The notes: generated from the letters alone by a model not told the origin. A stretch of 64,000 bases of DNA from Aquilaria yunnanensis (GCA_039654915.1 CM077594.1:10196001-10260000); one strand, 5' to 3'; positions 1 through 11,252 are shown, numbered from the stretch's first letter. Numbers and translations are program-made.

Positions 1-3000
1 ATTCAGGGTCATTTCAGGTTGTTTAGGTAGGAGTCCCCACTGGAGAATGGAAACTGGTGACTTGTAAGGCGGTGATGGCTAGCAATAAAAGGAGCGGGAG
101 GCTAGGGAGAGAGTTGAGATATGGGGAAAGGGTTGGGTGAAGGGATTAGAAGGAGTAAATGACTAAAGGCATGATGCATGAGGTCGTAAGTGAGGATAAT
201 TGGTAGGGGTTTAGGGTTAGGATAGGAGTAAGTGGGTTGGGATGATGCAATTCGAATCATTTCAGGTTGATTTAGGTTGGGCCAAATAAACCCATTTTTT
301 TTTTTCTTCTTCTTCTTTAGAATGGATCAGATTTAGTTTAGCCCGAAATACACTTCCCAACTTTTCTAACCCGATCCTAATCCGCTATTTTGAGTTGTGT
401 TTAGATTTTTTTTTTTTTATGTTTGGGCCTTTTTTTCACCCCTACATTTTTCTGGTATTTAGAATGTTATGAAAGAATTATTATAATAAATATTCTACAA
501 CCTAATCTATCATACACTCTATTCTATCTGACCTAAATTAACCCACTGATTACAAAGAAAATAACCTCACATAAGTCAGAATTTGAACCCTGATAAATTA
601 TGTGATGTGGCTGTCTGCATTACCAATCGGGTAAGACCATATCACCTCTACTTCACAAGAGTTGGGCCACTTGTTCTTGCACTTACGTATATAAGAGACT
701 TGCAACCAATCGAAAGTGACTTTCAGCTTCTTTGATTCCTTATTGTCTTTTCCGCTTTACTCATATAGTCATATTTGTTTTAATTCTGGTTCTTTCCATC
801 TACTTTCACATTGAAATTTATGTTTTTGTATTAATGGTTATGAATTTCTACAAAAAAAAAAAAAAGGAAAAAATTGCCTCTCTGTGTTTTAGCTATCTAT
901 CTTCTAATCTTCTTTCGCCCTGTTAACATCATACTAATAGAATAAATAAGGTTTTAATGACCGTAAGTTGTTACGGAGATTTAATTCAATAAATTTAGCA
1001 TTAAAAAAAAATTTCATAAGTAAAAATTTTTCACCCATAAATTTACATTGATCAACTAAAATTTTGCTTTATTTCAATTTTGAGTTGGGTTCTCTTTATA
1101 TTATATTATTATAATTAAAATGATTAGTTATGATCGAAACATAATACCGTGAACCAAAAAATTGTATGTGCTTTGAATCTATACATATTTTCGTTGTGAT
1201 TAAAAAATAATTTACTAAAATTTTTCATCTCTTATTAATGCAAACTCCAATTTTTAATATCAATGAAAAAAATTAATATAGAAAAATTTTCTTTAAATTT
1301 TAGCAATTATAGACCAAATTATTTTCGTTAACTATAGACTTTAAAGTGAATAATTGATGCTGCAAAATACAATTATCAATAATGAAAAAAATGACTGAAA
1401 ACACAAAACTGTATTTAACTTATGTCAATCAATTAATGGTTTAACTATTAACTTAATAAAAAGAAAAAGAAAAAAATGACTTAAGACAAATCAACGAGAA
1501 CCATAGTTAAAAGTAGGCAAATTATAATGATTAAAGTTTCATTTCAAAAATCAATAATAAAGAAAGATGACAAAAAAAGTTTGGACCAAGATAAAAAACT
1601 AAAAAAAATTATGTATTAAAGGTTTAATAATTGATTTAATAAAGTCAAAAAAAATAATTTAACTAATAAACTATGGTTAACTAATAAACTATGGTGACTA
1701 ATGTCTTAGTTTAAAAAATAGTATATAAAAAACAACAAAAAAAAAGTTTAGGGACCAAGAGAGCAAATATAAAAAATTTATTTCAATAGTTATTAAATTT
1801 GGGATCAAAATGGAACACGGATGGAACTTGGGAACTAACTTTTTAAAGAGTAAAAATTCAGGGATTAAAATCGAGTTTTAACCAAAACAAAACATTAAAC
1901 AGACTAAAAATGGGAAATTGTAACACATGCTTTTGAAAAGGTGAATGCCTTGCGAAAAGGGAATCAAACTTAAAAAATAAGTCAATGACATCCAAGAAAA
2001 GGGGAAAAAAAAAAAAAAAGAGGCACTGTTCATATACAATGGAATTCACCATAGATGAATAGTACAAATACTAGTTTCTTCTAAAAGTAAGTGAGATATG
2101 TGGAAACCTGTGTAATAATGCAAGTCATTGATAGAACAATATAAAAAATAAAACATACTTTAATATTAAATAAAATCTAAATATAGATAACTGTATACAC
2201 ATAGAATAATTAAATGAAGATGTGTTTACATATTGTCAAAAAAACATTAAAGATAACAAATGAAAAATTGTCAAAGCAGTTTTATTAACCAATTCAAATG
2301 AAACCATCAAGAGAAAGGAAAAGCTTCTGGTATTTATAATGTAGAATAACATTATACAATATATATACATAAGTTTTTCCAGAGCTTTACTCACTAATGA
2401 ATTAGTGATAAAATTAAACTTTTTAATAATCAATCACCTATACGTAATGCAAATTGTGCACTACTTTAACTAATCAAAACTTTGAGTCAAACCCCATGTA
2501 AAAGCACTCGTATATTCTACAAACTATATATCTATTTCAATTAATCAAAATTTTGCATCTGACTTATCTAACTAAACCTCTAAATAAAAATATGTAAAAC
2601 TAAGTTTTTGGTATTTAATATTGTTAATAAAAGCATGTCCCTCATTTTCATATAAGGCTCCATCATTTTAAATTTAAATAAATCATCCAATTTTTTTTAT
2701 AAAGTTTTCAACATATTACAAAAGTTGGGGACCACTATGAAAAAATTCTTATATTGAGGGAAAAAAAGGGGATTTTAACATTCCCTTGGAATGCGGGAAA
2801 AAAATGGAAACGGCCTGAACTTGCCACAAAATGGAAAAATATACCTTCATTCCCTGAGTTATTAATTTGTTCAGCATCAGTACTCATACTTTATTATCTG
2901 CCGATCTTACCATCATCAATATACAGCCTTCACCCTATCTCGTGACAGAAAGAGAAAGTGGGAGATCAGAATCGCAGATGTGAAATATTCAGAGACCAAA

Positions 3001-3900
3001 ATAGGAGCTTTACCACAAAACTGGAAAAAGCCAAAAAAAAAAAAAAAAAGTCCGCAGCAGGGTACTGTTGATGAAGAGTAAAAACGATTAAATTACAACT
3101 TCAACATTCGAAGAAAAATTATAAAATGATTGTCTTCACTACGATTGATGGATTACCATATTAAGGTTCAAGTTTAATATGTAGTTATCTGCGCTCTTTT
3201 TAGATAATAGTCAAGTAACACTTTTCAGAAACATTTCAGAAAATGATCAAAAAGAGAACAAACTCTGGAGAGTATATAAATGCACACACATATACATACA
3301 ATATTTTTTTTAATAATCACGTATGCAATATTTCTCTACCGTAAAAAACTTCAATTATAGCATAATGACTTTCACTAGTAGGATTTATTTTCCTTTATCT
3401 TTTTTTTTTCTACTTAAAATTACTACTTTGAGATAAGTTGAGCTAGAAAGAGTTCACAATAAGATGTGATATTTTGCCTTCATCATGACTACAACTCGAA
3501 ACCTCAAAGTTGAAGATAGCTGTGAATTTGAGGATTAGATCATAATATCAAAGCCTTATGTTTACTGGTTGGATTGTTCTCTGTACATATTATATATGAA
3601 TAACTTTGAAATAAAAATATTTTAACAAATGTTTCTGAAAAAAAAGGTGTATTGTGTGGAGAACTCATTTAATCTTAAACTATCTAATAATTGGTTAATA
3701 TAATAAGCTTATTTATTTGCTTTTCTAAAAAAACTTAAACCTACGTAATTAATTTTTTAAAATCGTTTGTAACAGTAAGAGTGAATTTATTATATAGTGT
3801 GTCACAGTGTCAGTGTCTGTATTGAATACTTATAACTGTAGAAATAAAACTATTTACTCTGACTGCTGAGAGTAGGTGAATAGTTGTGCGATAATGGTAA
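1..3900. other. AT-rich intergenic DNA, no gene seen
   Basis: No coding region longer than about 65 codons and no recognisable domain was seen. The first 444 bases resemble the end of a degenerate TIR element: G-rich phrases such as GGTTGATTTAGGTTGGGCC, closing with TTTCACCCCTAC near 434-445. The remainder is A/T-run-rich sequence with short phrases such as AAGTTTAGGGACCAAG that recur in decayed plant repeats. The short open frames here are chance frames in biased sequence. Confidence 0.5.
575..665 (-). mobile_element. SINE-like tRNA-derived fragment
   Basis: Read on the minus strand, GGGTTCAAATTC (around 579-590) resembles a polymerase III B box. About 35-40 bases upstream of it, TTGGTAATGCAG is a loose A box. 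Spacing fits a tRNA-derived SINE. No clear tail or target duplication was found, so this is tentative. Confidence 0.28.
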
Positions 3901-4240
3901 AAACGCGGAAGTCAACCTCACGGCCAAATGCTTATCTAATATTATGTGTTCGATTTGATATTGGTACTAAAATTTATGCGTTTGACCTTGCCAGTTATAC
4001 TACTCTGCTGGCATAAGATAAGATTATGTGATGTAGTACCACTCGGGTCAGTCATCAGTAGGGGTGTTTAAATGGACAGATTAATTTAAATAATAGGAAT
4101 CAATTGGACTTTGGATTTGAGAATGTAAAACCAAATCATTCAAATAAGATATTACAAGCGAACTAATCCAATTAAATTTCAATTAATTTGGTTGAATCGG
4201 TTTTGAATTTCAGTTTTTTAAAAGTTTAACACAATTCGAC
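3900..4240. other. Intergenic, AT-rich
   Basis: No gene is visible. A phrase TAGGGGTGTTTAAATGG at about 4059 resembles the terminus of hAT-like elements, but no matching inverted terminus was found nearby. Confidence 0.35.
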
Positions 4241-4597
4241 ATCAATGCAATTGATCCTCAGTTGAGTCATCCTCGCCAATCTTAGCTCATGATCGAAATG
4301 TTGGCCTACTACGCACCACAAATTATTGTGTCACCCATAGTTGTCAACACTAATTGAAGGAGAAAGACGGAGAACTAGAGAAATTAGCGGGAATAAATGT
4401 CAGTGACATCCACAATCTGATAGACCATGGATTATCTCTGTGATGAAGTTCTTGTAGAAGTGGAAACACTTGTGAGCAGGCCATCTTTGAGAGTAGATCT
4501 AGCCTTGAGGATTTTTTTATATATATTGATACCAATCTTAGAAGCATGCAACTACTTGGCACTAAAACATATCGCTAATTGAAGAGTCAAAAACTAG

Positions 4598-4867
4598 TTA
4601 CTTTATTATGCACTTATGCCTAAGTAGACATACTAACTCAACTCTTAAATGAATGTCATCAGATGGGCCTAAGTCATGAGAGAGCTTCTCTTGAACTGAG
4701 ACCCGTTGTTGAGTGAATCCGAGAGGATAGGTCGGATCTTGTGGGTTTTTGATGGGGGTTTGCACTGCCTTCCCCTTGATTAGCTCCATTAGATGCTTCA
4801 TTTGTTTAGCCATGTCCTCTATCTTTGACTCGATATCAGTGAGACGTCCTTCCATCTGTTCTGCCAT
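4598..4867 (-). pseudogene. Truncated gag of the older retrotransposon
   Basis: The 89-codon frame begins with MAEQMEGRLTDIESKIEDMA, nearly the same as the start of the young element's gag at 7304 (MAEQIEGRLIKIESKIESMA). It then continues through a stretch beginning NPQDPTYPLG that is missing from the young copy. It is therefore the amino end of a Tat/Ogre-type gag, predicted to form a short coiled coil, and it is cut off after the first ~70 family-like residues. The rest of gag and all of pol are absent on this side. It is read on the minus strand, consistent with the minus-strand LTR at 17601-19593. Confidence 0.75.
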
Positions 4868-5396
4868 TAGTCTTGTTTGAAGCCGAGTTGGATATCGGTG
4901 TTGAGTACCAATCTTTTACCTTTTTTAAAATAAGATTCTTTTTATCATACTTTATATGCCCATGATTGATGTGATGCCCGCATGCAATAAGTGAGCTTGA
5001 TTGTCTACTGTTGTGGAACTTCAAGACTTCTTGCTGACATAAAAAGGACAATAGTTAGTATAGTTTTATGCGTGATTTTGATGCATGAAGGGAAAAATAT
5101 GCTTGAAAAATAATCAAATCAACAAATGAAAAGTGAGATTAGTAACAAGTTATAATAGAATTGATATAAAGAAATAATATATAAGCCATCAGAGTCATAA
5201 AGAGGGAAAACATACGATTAAAGCAACAAAAATGGTCAAATGACAAAAGAGTTAACAACACTAGTGTAGAAGCACAAGCCAGTTACAAAAACAATGAAAT
5301 GAGTCAACTAAACAATATGTGTCTGTTATGGGAGTCCTAATGGATAGATCTATGGCCGCTATATGCGTAGGTAGTTTTTTGAAAGAAAGGCTATAG

Positions 5397-5401
5397 GTTG
5401 G
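5397..5401. repeat. Target-site duplication GTTGG, left copy
   Basis: The five bases before the 5' LTR are identical to those after the 3' LTR (17205-17209). They mark the insertion point within the leader of the older element. Confidence 0.9.
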
Positions 5402-6249
5402 TGTTGACACCCAATTTCGTCCGACCATAAAAAATTTTAAAAGAAATTAAATAAAAAAAATTATTATTTTTATTATTATTATTATTACTAAAAATTTTAA
5501 TTAGTTTAAAATACATTTTTTTTTGTGAAGATTTGATTTAAAATGATATATGTGTGTATTTGAAAGAAAAGAAAGGAAAGATTAAATCAAAAAGAAAAGA
5601 AAAATATAAGAAAGAAAAGAGAGAAAAGAAAAGAAAGAAAATAAAAAATAAAATTTTTTTATCTAAAAATTCTATAACAAAAAGAATTACGAATTAGTAA
5701 TTAAACTAATAATTAATTCCATAAAAGTAATAATTATATAACTAACAATAAATTTAATTTAATTTCCATATCCGGATGATCCGGCAGGATCTACGGTTTG
5801 GAAAATATCAAACTTTTTAAAATAAATAAATTAAATAAAAAGATAAAAAAATCCATATTTTTACAATATGGATAAAATTGTTTAAAATTTCACCAAATTC
5901 CGTGTCCAAATGACTCGGCAGAGTCCATGGTTCGGAATCAAAATCTTCCGTGTCCAAATGACTCGGCAGAGTCCATGGTTCGGAAGTATAAAATTTTATA
6001 CAAATTAACTTAAAAATCCACATTTCGACTAATTCAGTTAAAATCTCTAAATTAACTGAAAATTATTTAAAAGCAAAGCGAAACAAAATTAAAATCAACT
6101 AAGGTGCCAATTTTTAGGCGTTTTAACAAAGTTGTTTTAACGTAACCGTACTCCCGAACCCCCGAACTCTCGCAGACCAATATTTAAGGTGACCAATCGA
6201 CCTAGGTAAACAGATTGGTGGCGACTCCCGAAAATCCGACGTTGCCACA
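5402..6249 (+). repeat. 5' LTR (848 bp)
   Basis: It begins TGTTGACACCCAATTTCG and ends CCGACGTTGCCACA, with TG...CA termini. It matches 16357-17204 with no indel and four substitutions that I could count (in AAATTTAATTT, TATACAAATT, CATTTCGACT and TTTTTAGGCG). A ~38-bp segment with CCAAATGACTCGGCAGAG is directly duplicated inside the LTR (about 5899-5937 and 5949-5985). The short frame 5817-6023 spans that duplication and is not considered coding. Confidence 0.95.
5987..5993 (+). promoter_or_regulatory. Possible LTR TATA box
   Basis: TATAAAA lies about 260 bp before the end of the 5' LTR (equivalent at 16942-16948 in the 3' LTR). Its position would suit a U3/R boundary, but AT-rich sequence makes chance matches common. 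Confidence 0.3.
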
Positions 6250-6252
6250 GCT

Positions 6253-6276
6253 TGGCGACTCCACTGGGGATTCGAC
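6253..6276 (+). other. Primer-binding site, tRNA-Arg type
   Basis: TGGCGACTCCACTGGGGATT starts three bases after the 5' LTR. From memory, TGG plus the reverse complement of the 3' end of a plant tRNA-Arg reads almost the same. Use of tRNA-Arg is characteristic of Ogre and related Tat elements. The older element has a mutated version on the minus strand at 17577-17597. Confidence 0.8.
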
Positions 6277-6571
6277 GTTAGTGAGTCGAGCCTAAAGTTG
6301 ATTTGTTTTAATTTACTTTGCTTATTATGTGGATTTTTATAGGCTATATTTACTTAGCGAAAACATGCATTATGCATTCACAATATGAAGCTCTATACCC
6401 GAGCTTACTTAAATCGAACACGATTCTTTCTAAGCGGAATTGGTGTTGTTGTCCTTTTGAGGCCATGGTCTCCAAGCCTTCACCGGTTTCAAAGTAGCAA
6501 AGTAGTGTATTGCCTTCTGAGACGGTTAGTCTCTGCATGGGCCCACGAAAAGCTACGACTTGAATTAATCC

Positions 6572-6630
6572 ATTCCTTACATAAACCCTAGAGGGTAAGG
6601 AATCGGGCCGTCACTATAATTTAGTGACGG
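6572..6630 (+). other. Two adjacent hairpins in the retrotransposon leader
   Basis: The first hairpin pairs ATTCCTTAC (6572-6580) with GTAAGGAAT (6595-6603), a perfect 9-bp stem with a 14-base loop. The second pairs CCGTCACTA (6608-6616) with TAGTGACGG (6622-6630) around a 5-base loop. The older element keeps the first stem at about 17257-17285 with one compensatory pair change and one wobble. The position, about 320 bases after the PBS in the untranslated leader, would suit a dimerisation or packaging signal. Confidence 0.6.
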
Positions 6631-7003
6631 GATTCGGGAACTATCCCTTGCCTTTTTGATAAGCCACCTTATGCATATAGAACTCCCCACTTAACCATAG
6701 AACTGACCATAGTATTCCTCCTATTTACCAACGCCATAAGCATATCCTTGTTATGCTGTGTTGTTGCTCTACACTTTTATTTTCGTATTTATGGTTTTAA
6801 CTCATTTTTCCATAATAGTTCATGAGTTGTTAATTGCTATTTAAGTTATTAATAAACTTATCTTTCTTTTGTTATACTTCTGTTTTGTGCAAATATTCTT
6901 CATGCATCAAAACCACGCATCAAACTATGCTAACTTTTTGGTCTTTTTTATAACAACTAAAAGTCTTGAAGTTCCACGATAGTGGATAATCAAATTCACT
7001 CAT

Positions 7004-7197
7004 CGCATACATCCATTACATTAATCACGTGCATATAAAGTCTGATAAAAACATAATCTCATTGCATACATCCATTACATTAATCACGTGCATATAAAGT
7101 CTGATAAAAACATAATCTCATTGCATACATCCATTACATTAATCACGTGTATACAAAGTCTGATAAAAACATAATCTCATTTTTCCTACATGCATCC
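7004..7197 (+). repeat. 59-bp tandem repeat in the leader
   Basis: Three near-identical 59-bp units plus a decayed fourth lie just before gag. Each carries CATTAATCACGTGCATATAA, so each has a CACGTG palindrome and a TATAAAG-like box. The older element has a single equivalent unit on the minus strand near 4940-5000, so the amplification is specific to the young element. Confidence 0.85.
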
Positions 7198-7303
7198 ATT
7201 GCATCAATCACATACACATAGGATCTAATAAAATATACCTTACTTTTAAAAGGATAAAATTGGACATCGACACCGATATTCAACTCGGCTCCAAATAAGA
7301 TTA

Positions 7304-8200
7304 ATGGCAGAACAAATCGAAGGACGTCTCATAAAGATAGAGTCCAAGATAGAAAGTATGGCCGAACAAATGAGACAATTGATCGAGCTAATCAAGGCGA
7401 AAGCAATTCAAGAACCACAAGTTCAGCCACCCATGACAGAAAGAGAAATTGTCACTTTGTTTGTCCAGACACTGAAGTACCTATATTATGACGAACTCAT
7501 TGGCAATTCGGCAACTAATTTTTCTAACATTGTCATGTCTGGAGAAAGAATCGAGCATGAGATTAGGACTGGGAATATTGCTGAATCCTTTAATAATCCT
7601 ATGAAAAGAGGAGGACCATCCAGAAGAAAAGATGACGAAGTACAACAAATAGGACGCGGAAGAAGGATTCCCCTCGTGGATACTGTGGCTATCGGACCTC
7701 GCCTATCCTATTTTGCCAATGGGCCCGATAATTACCTTCCAAATAGGCCCAATGATTATCCTCTGAATAGGCCCAATAATTATCCTCCAAATAGGCCCAA
7801 TGATTATCCTTCCAATAGGCCCAACAATTATCCTTTTAACAGACCTAATCAGTCATGGCCACCTGCTCCTACTCCTCCAGTACCTGCACCAAGACCAAGA
7901 GAAGTTTTCACACCAATTTCCATGACTTATACTGAGTTATACCCAAAACTCATCGAAAGACAATTTATCCGTCCAATTCCTACAAAGCCATTCAAACCCC
8001 CATATCCAAGGTGGTATGACCCTAACATTACCTGCCCATATCATGATGGCGTTCCAGGCCATGGCTTGGAAAACTGCATGGCATTGAAGCGTATAGTTCA
8101 ACAATTAATCGAGTCAAAGTGGTTGGACTTTTCCGATGAGCCAAATGTCACCCACAATCCATTGCCGCCTCATCAAGCAAAACCAAGTCCAAGTTGCTAG
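7304..8200 (+). CDS. Internally deleted gag of the young element
   Basis: This 298-residue frame starts MAEQIEGRLIKIESKIESMA, a predicted coiled-coil start shared with the older copy. After about 45 residues it jumps directly into a later gag segment (TEREIVTLF, IVMSGERIEHEI), so the large central part of a normal Tat/Ogre gag, several hundred residues, is missing in frame. Residues ~145-185 hold repeats of the type NRPNDYPPNRPNNYP. Residues ~245-265 hold a histidine/cysteine cluster, CPYHDGVPGHGLENCMALK, typical of this gag group. No protease, reverse transcriptase, RNase H or integrase follows. The frame is open, so a shortened gag may be made, but particle assembly would probably need a helper element. 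Confidence 0.8.
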   Translation: MAEQIEGRLIKIESKIESMAEQMRQLIELIKAKAIQEPQVQPPMTEREIVTLFVQTLKYLYYDELIGNSATNFSNIVMSGERIEHEIRTGNIAESFNNPMKRGGPSRRKDDEVQQIGRGRRIPLVDTVAIGPRLSYFANGPDNYLPNRPNDYPLNRPNNYPPNRPNDYPSNRPNNYPFNRPNQSWPPAPTPPVPAPRPREVFTPISMTYTELYPKLIERQFIRPIPTKPFKPPYPRWYDPNITCPYHDGVPGHGLENCMALKRIVQQLIESKWLDFSDEPNVTHNPLPPHQAKPSPSC

Positions 8201-8784
8201 GCCCGATGTGATTGATAATTGAAAAGTGAAGATTTCGAGCTAGAATTACATTGACTTTGGAAGGCCTCCAAGTCAGATCTGACCTAACAGTCTGCATACA
8301 TTTTTCGAATGACAGGGAATCCTTTGAATAAACTTGTATCTTTGAAAGCTTGCAAAAGTAATCTAATAGTAAAAATCTTCTAGATTTAGTCCAGAATCTA
8401 GGGTGTAGTCTTTGTTAAATGGACACCTGCTATTCTTTTTCTGGTACAACAAAAAGATGTGATACGTGCATTCTACTACTTTCCATTTTTACACTCTTTC
8501 CATTATACTATCCATTATTGCTATCATACTTTGCTTGCTAAATGATATTACTTGTGGGGGAAAATAAAAAGTTAAGGGAGATTTAATAGTGGCGATCTTG
8601 AAAGTGCTGTCAAATCTAGTAAGAAGGATTTCATATGTTGCACCCCAACTCTCAAAAAAAAGAATTCATAGTGGTTATCAACATCCTTGCAAGAAGTCTG
8701 GGGTTAGCTTCCAAACAAGGTAGCTCTCATATTAAATGACTTCAGTGGCCTCCCAATTCTCACAAATGCTCAATACAAAAAAAG

Positions 8785-9120
8785 GTTCTCAGTCTTCCGC
8801 AACACAAACTCCAAAAAGAAAAAGTTCATCCCTTCCATCAAAAAGCCATTAAAGGGAAAATCAAAAAAAAAATCTAAAAAAAAAAAAAGAGAGACTGAGA
8901 AGCAAATAAAGCCACTTGAGTCATCTCACTTCAAGAAGGCTATGATCTCGGTTCTCCATAACACAAACTCAAAAAAAAAAAAAAAAAGGAAAAAGTTTAT
9001 CCCTTCCATCAAAAAGCCAACAAGGGAAAATTCAAAACCAAAAAGAACTGAGAACAAGCACGAGCAAGCAAGGCCACTTGAGTCATCTCACTTCAAGAGA
9101 GTTATCAAGTATGTCATCAC
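8785..9120 (+). repeat. ~166-bp tandem duplication
   Basis: Two copies share GGTTCTC, AACACAAACTC, TTCATCCCTTCCATCAAAAA and CACTTGAGTCATCTCACTTC in the same order. Differences are mostly in the A-runs. Confidence 0.7.
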
Positions 9121-9387
9121 CATAGCTCATACAAAAAAAAACAAAAAACAAAAAAAAAACAAAAAAAAACAAAAAAAAAAAAAGAAAAGAAAAAAAAGAA
9201 AACAAAAAAAGTGAGCTATGGATTCTAGACTGAAAACCTGCAAAGGCGGTTTAGAACACAAAAGCAATTTTCAAGCCAAGCATACATAAAGACCACAATA
9301 GTTGGGGGGCAACAGATGAGATCAAACTTTCTGGAAAAGGTGGCAAGTTTGAAGTCATCACTATTGAGTTTTTCACCATAATCAAAT

Positions 9388-9790
9388 CTGCTCACGAGTA
9401 GTATTAAAAGACCCTTCTTTCACACCATTAAAACTTAACTTCCTTCAGACTTAATATCCTCATTCAACTAAAAGACTATCATTGTGAATTATGTTTCTAC
9501 CTTATTTAATACTGCTCACGAGCAGTGTTAAAATACTCTTCTTTCACGCCACTCAAGCTTAACTTTCCTCAGACCTAAAATTTACCTCTTGATATTATCC
9601 TCATTCAGCTAAAAGACTATCATTGTGAATTATGTTTCTACCTTATTTAATACTGCTCACGAGCAGTGTTAAAAGACTCTTTTTTCACGCCACTCAAGCT
9701 TAACTTTCCTCAGACCTAAAATTTACCTCTTGATATCATCCTCATTCAGCTAAAAAACTATCATTGTGAATCATGTTTCTACCTTATTAC
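9388..9790 (+). repeat. Three-copy 124-141-bp tandem repeat with a palindromic start
   Basis: Units begin at 9388, 9512 and 9653. Units 2 and 3 open with CTGCTCACGAGCAG, whose arms CTGCTC and GAGCAG pair. The rest of each unit includes TTAACTTTCCTCAGACCTAA and ACTATCATTGTGAATTATG. The first unit is about 17 bp shorter. Confidence 0.8.
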
Positions 9791-10739
9791 CCTGCACAGT
9801 TTATGTCTTCGAGTTGGAAAGGGGAAGAATGACAGGATATTTTAATTAAAAACAAAGACCGTAAGTTACTTGGTCAAGCTTTGCAAATCGATGAAAGTTT
9901 TTCTTTAAGGCCAAACCATTATTCATTAATGTGTGTAGACTTAAAAGTGAGGACATAGCTTGAGTCTTTCTTTAATAAGATGTGGTTCTTGTAAGAGAAA
10001 TTTACGATCAAATGCCATCACAAAGGTCTAGAAATGCTCGACCTTCTGTTAAATCAAAGGCGAGATGATATTTCTTTCCACATAAACACCATATTCAGGG
10101 GGGCAAAGTAGTCTCTACGAAGCGTAAGAGGAGTACCGCCAACAAAGAAGTTCAATAGACAAGGGGGCAAGTCTTATGGATCAAAACATGAGTTCAAGGA
10201 AGAGCAATCATTCAGATTATAACATGGGAATAAGTAAGTGTCGGCACGGTCACAAGAAAAGGGGCAAAGCAGACATTGAAAGTAAAGCTTTTGATGGTAT
10301 CAAATCCATGACAATGGATGAGTACCCGAAAGAGATATAAATTATGAGGCGGGCCAACTTTAAAGAAATTGAGGCCAAAATTCAAAGAACAAGTCAAAGA
10401 AAGAGGATTTTGAAAAGAGTTGGGCTTTTGAGGCAGCGAACAAAAGCTGGAAAGCATAAAGAGATTCAATGATAGTCCAAGAAGGCCATCACAAAGAGGA
10501 TCCAGTAAAACAAAGACATAAAGAACTAGATCCATAAAAAAAAAAAAAAAAAAGCCATTAGTTACACATGCTCTGCATTCATGCATTTCATATCATGCAT
10601 ACATAGCCTTTACATAACAAGGACCAAACGGGAAGCACATCTACGGCACAGCTACAGCAATATAAGCTGAGATCTCAATGTCATCAGCTCTTACCAATCT
10701 ATCACTGGATACACAGCTAATATGCGGGACCAACCCGTA

Positions 10740-11110
10740 TCAGGAATTCAAGAATAAAGTAGACAATATTGTCAAAAGCTTGGCTACCGATTCAATAATC
10801 GAGGCTACACCTGGAAGGATCGGATTGACGCCAGCTAGTAGTATCCAAGATAAGAGATAGCTATAGCCAAGGATAAGGCAGATATAAAAAAAAAATATAT
10901 AAAATAGACAATATTGTCAAAAGCCTGGCAATTGATTCAATAATCGAGGCTACACCTGGAAGGACAGGATTGATGCCAGCTTAACAGCATCCAAGATAAG
11001 AGATAGTCAAAGATAAGGCAGACATCAAGAAATATTGTCGTTGAAAATTCGTCAAAAGCGGACAATGGATTCAATAATCAAGGACGAAATCGACGTCAGC
11101 TGGATGGAAT
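10740..11110 (+). repeat. ~148-bp tandem repeat, decaying, before the first cargo gene
   Basis: Units near 10757, 10905 and about 11030 share GACAATATTGTCAAAAGC, GATTCAATAATCGAGGC and CACCTGGAAGGA. The third is strongly diverged. GACAATATTGTC is a perfect 12-base palindrome in the first two units. The block lies directly upstream of the first zinc-finger gene and could hold its promoter. Confidence 0.7.
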
Positions 11111-11252
11111 ATCTATCACATCAAAATAAAGTAGGATCCACTTTTCCGGTTAAGCGACGGATACGGTACTCCGTGACTCTCAAGTCGGTTCTCTCAATTG
11201 CCCATAATAACTGATCATTTCCTCCCTCCTTTCTTTTACTTTCTCCTAGAAA

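Larger units (their letters stand above)
4240..5401 (-). mobile_element. Older Tat/Ogre-like retrotransposon, left internal part (minus strand)
   Basis: On the minus strand this stretch parallels the leader and gag start of the young element at 6880-7420. Shared segments include the phrase around AAGTCTTGAAGTTCCAC, the CATATAAAGT repeat segment and the gag start. It is the continuation, across the inserted young element, of the older element whose LTR and PBS lie at 17577-19593. The break is exactly at the GTTGG target duplication (5397-5401 and 17205-17209). Homology to gag is lost left of about 4600, so the older element is truncated there, and its 3' LTR was not found. The 4240-4590 part is not recognised. 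Confidence 0.75.
8201..10660 (+). other. Non-coding internal spacer of the element (no pol)
   Basis: No reverse transcriptase, RNase H, integrase or protease motif was seen in any frame. The stretch holds a ~166-bp tandem duplication (8785-9120), A-runs, a three-copy repeat (9388-9790), and G-runs followed by CA that resemble polypurine tracts (9304, 10097, 10161). The lysine-rich frame at 8942-9214 comes from A-runs and is not a gene. Confidence 0.6.

Noticed and set aside
5817..6023. Open frame repeated in both LTRs (also 16772-16978)
   Set aside because: It lies across the internal 38-bp direct duplication of the LTR on the minus strand and resembles no protein; it is open because of composition and duplication.
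8942..9214. Lysine-rich open frame
   Set aside because: It arises from A-runs in a tandemly duplicated spacer.
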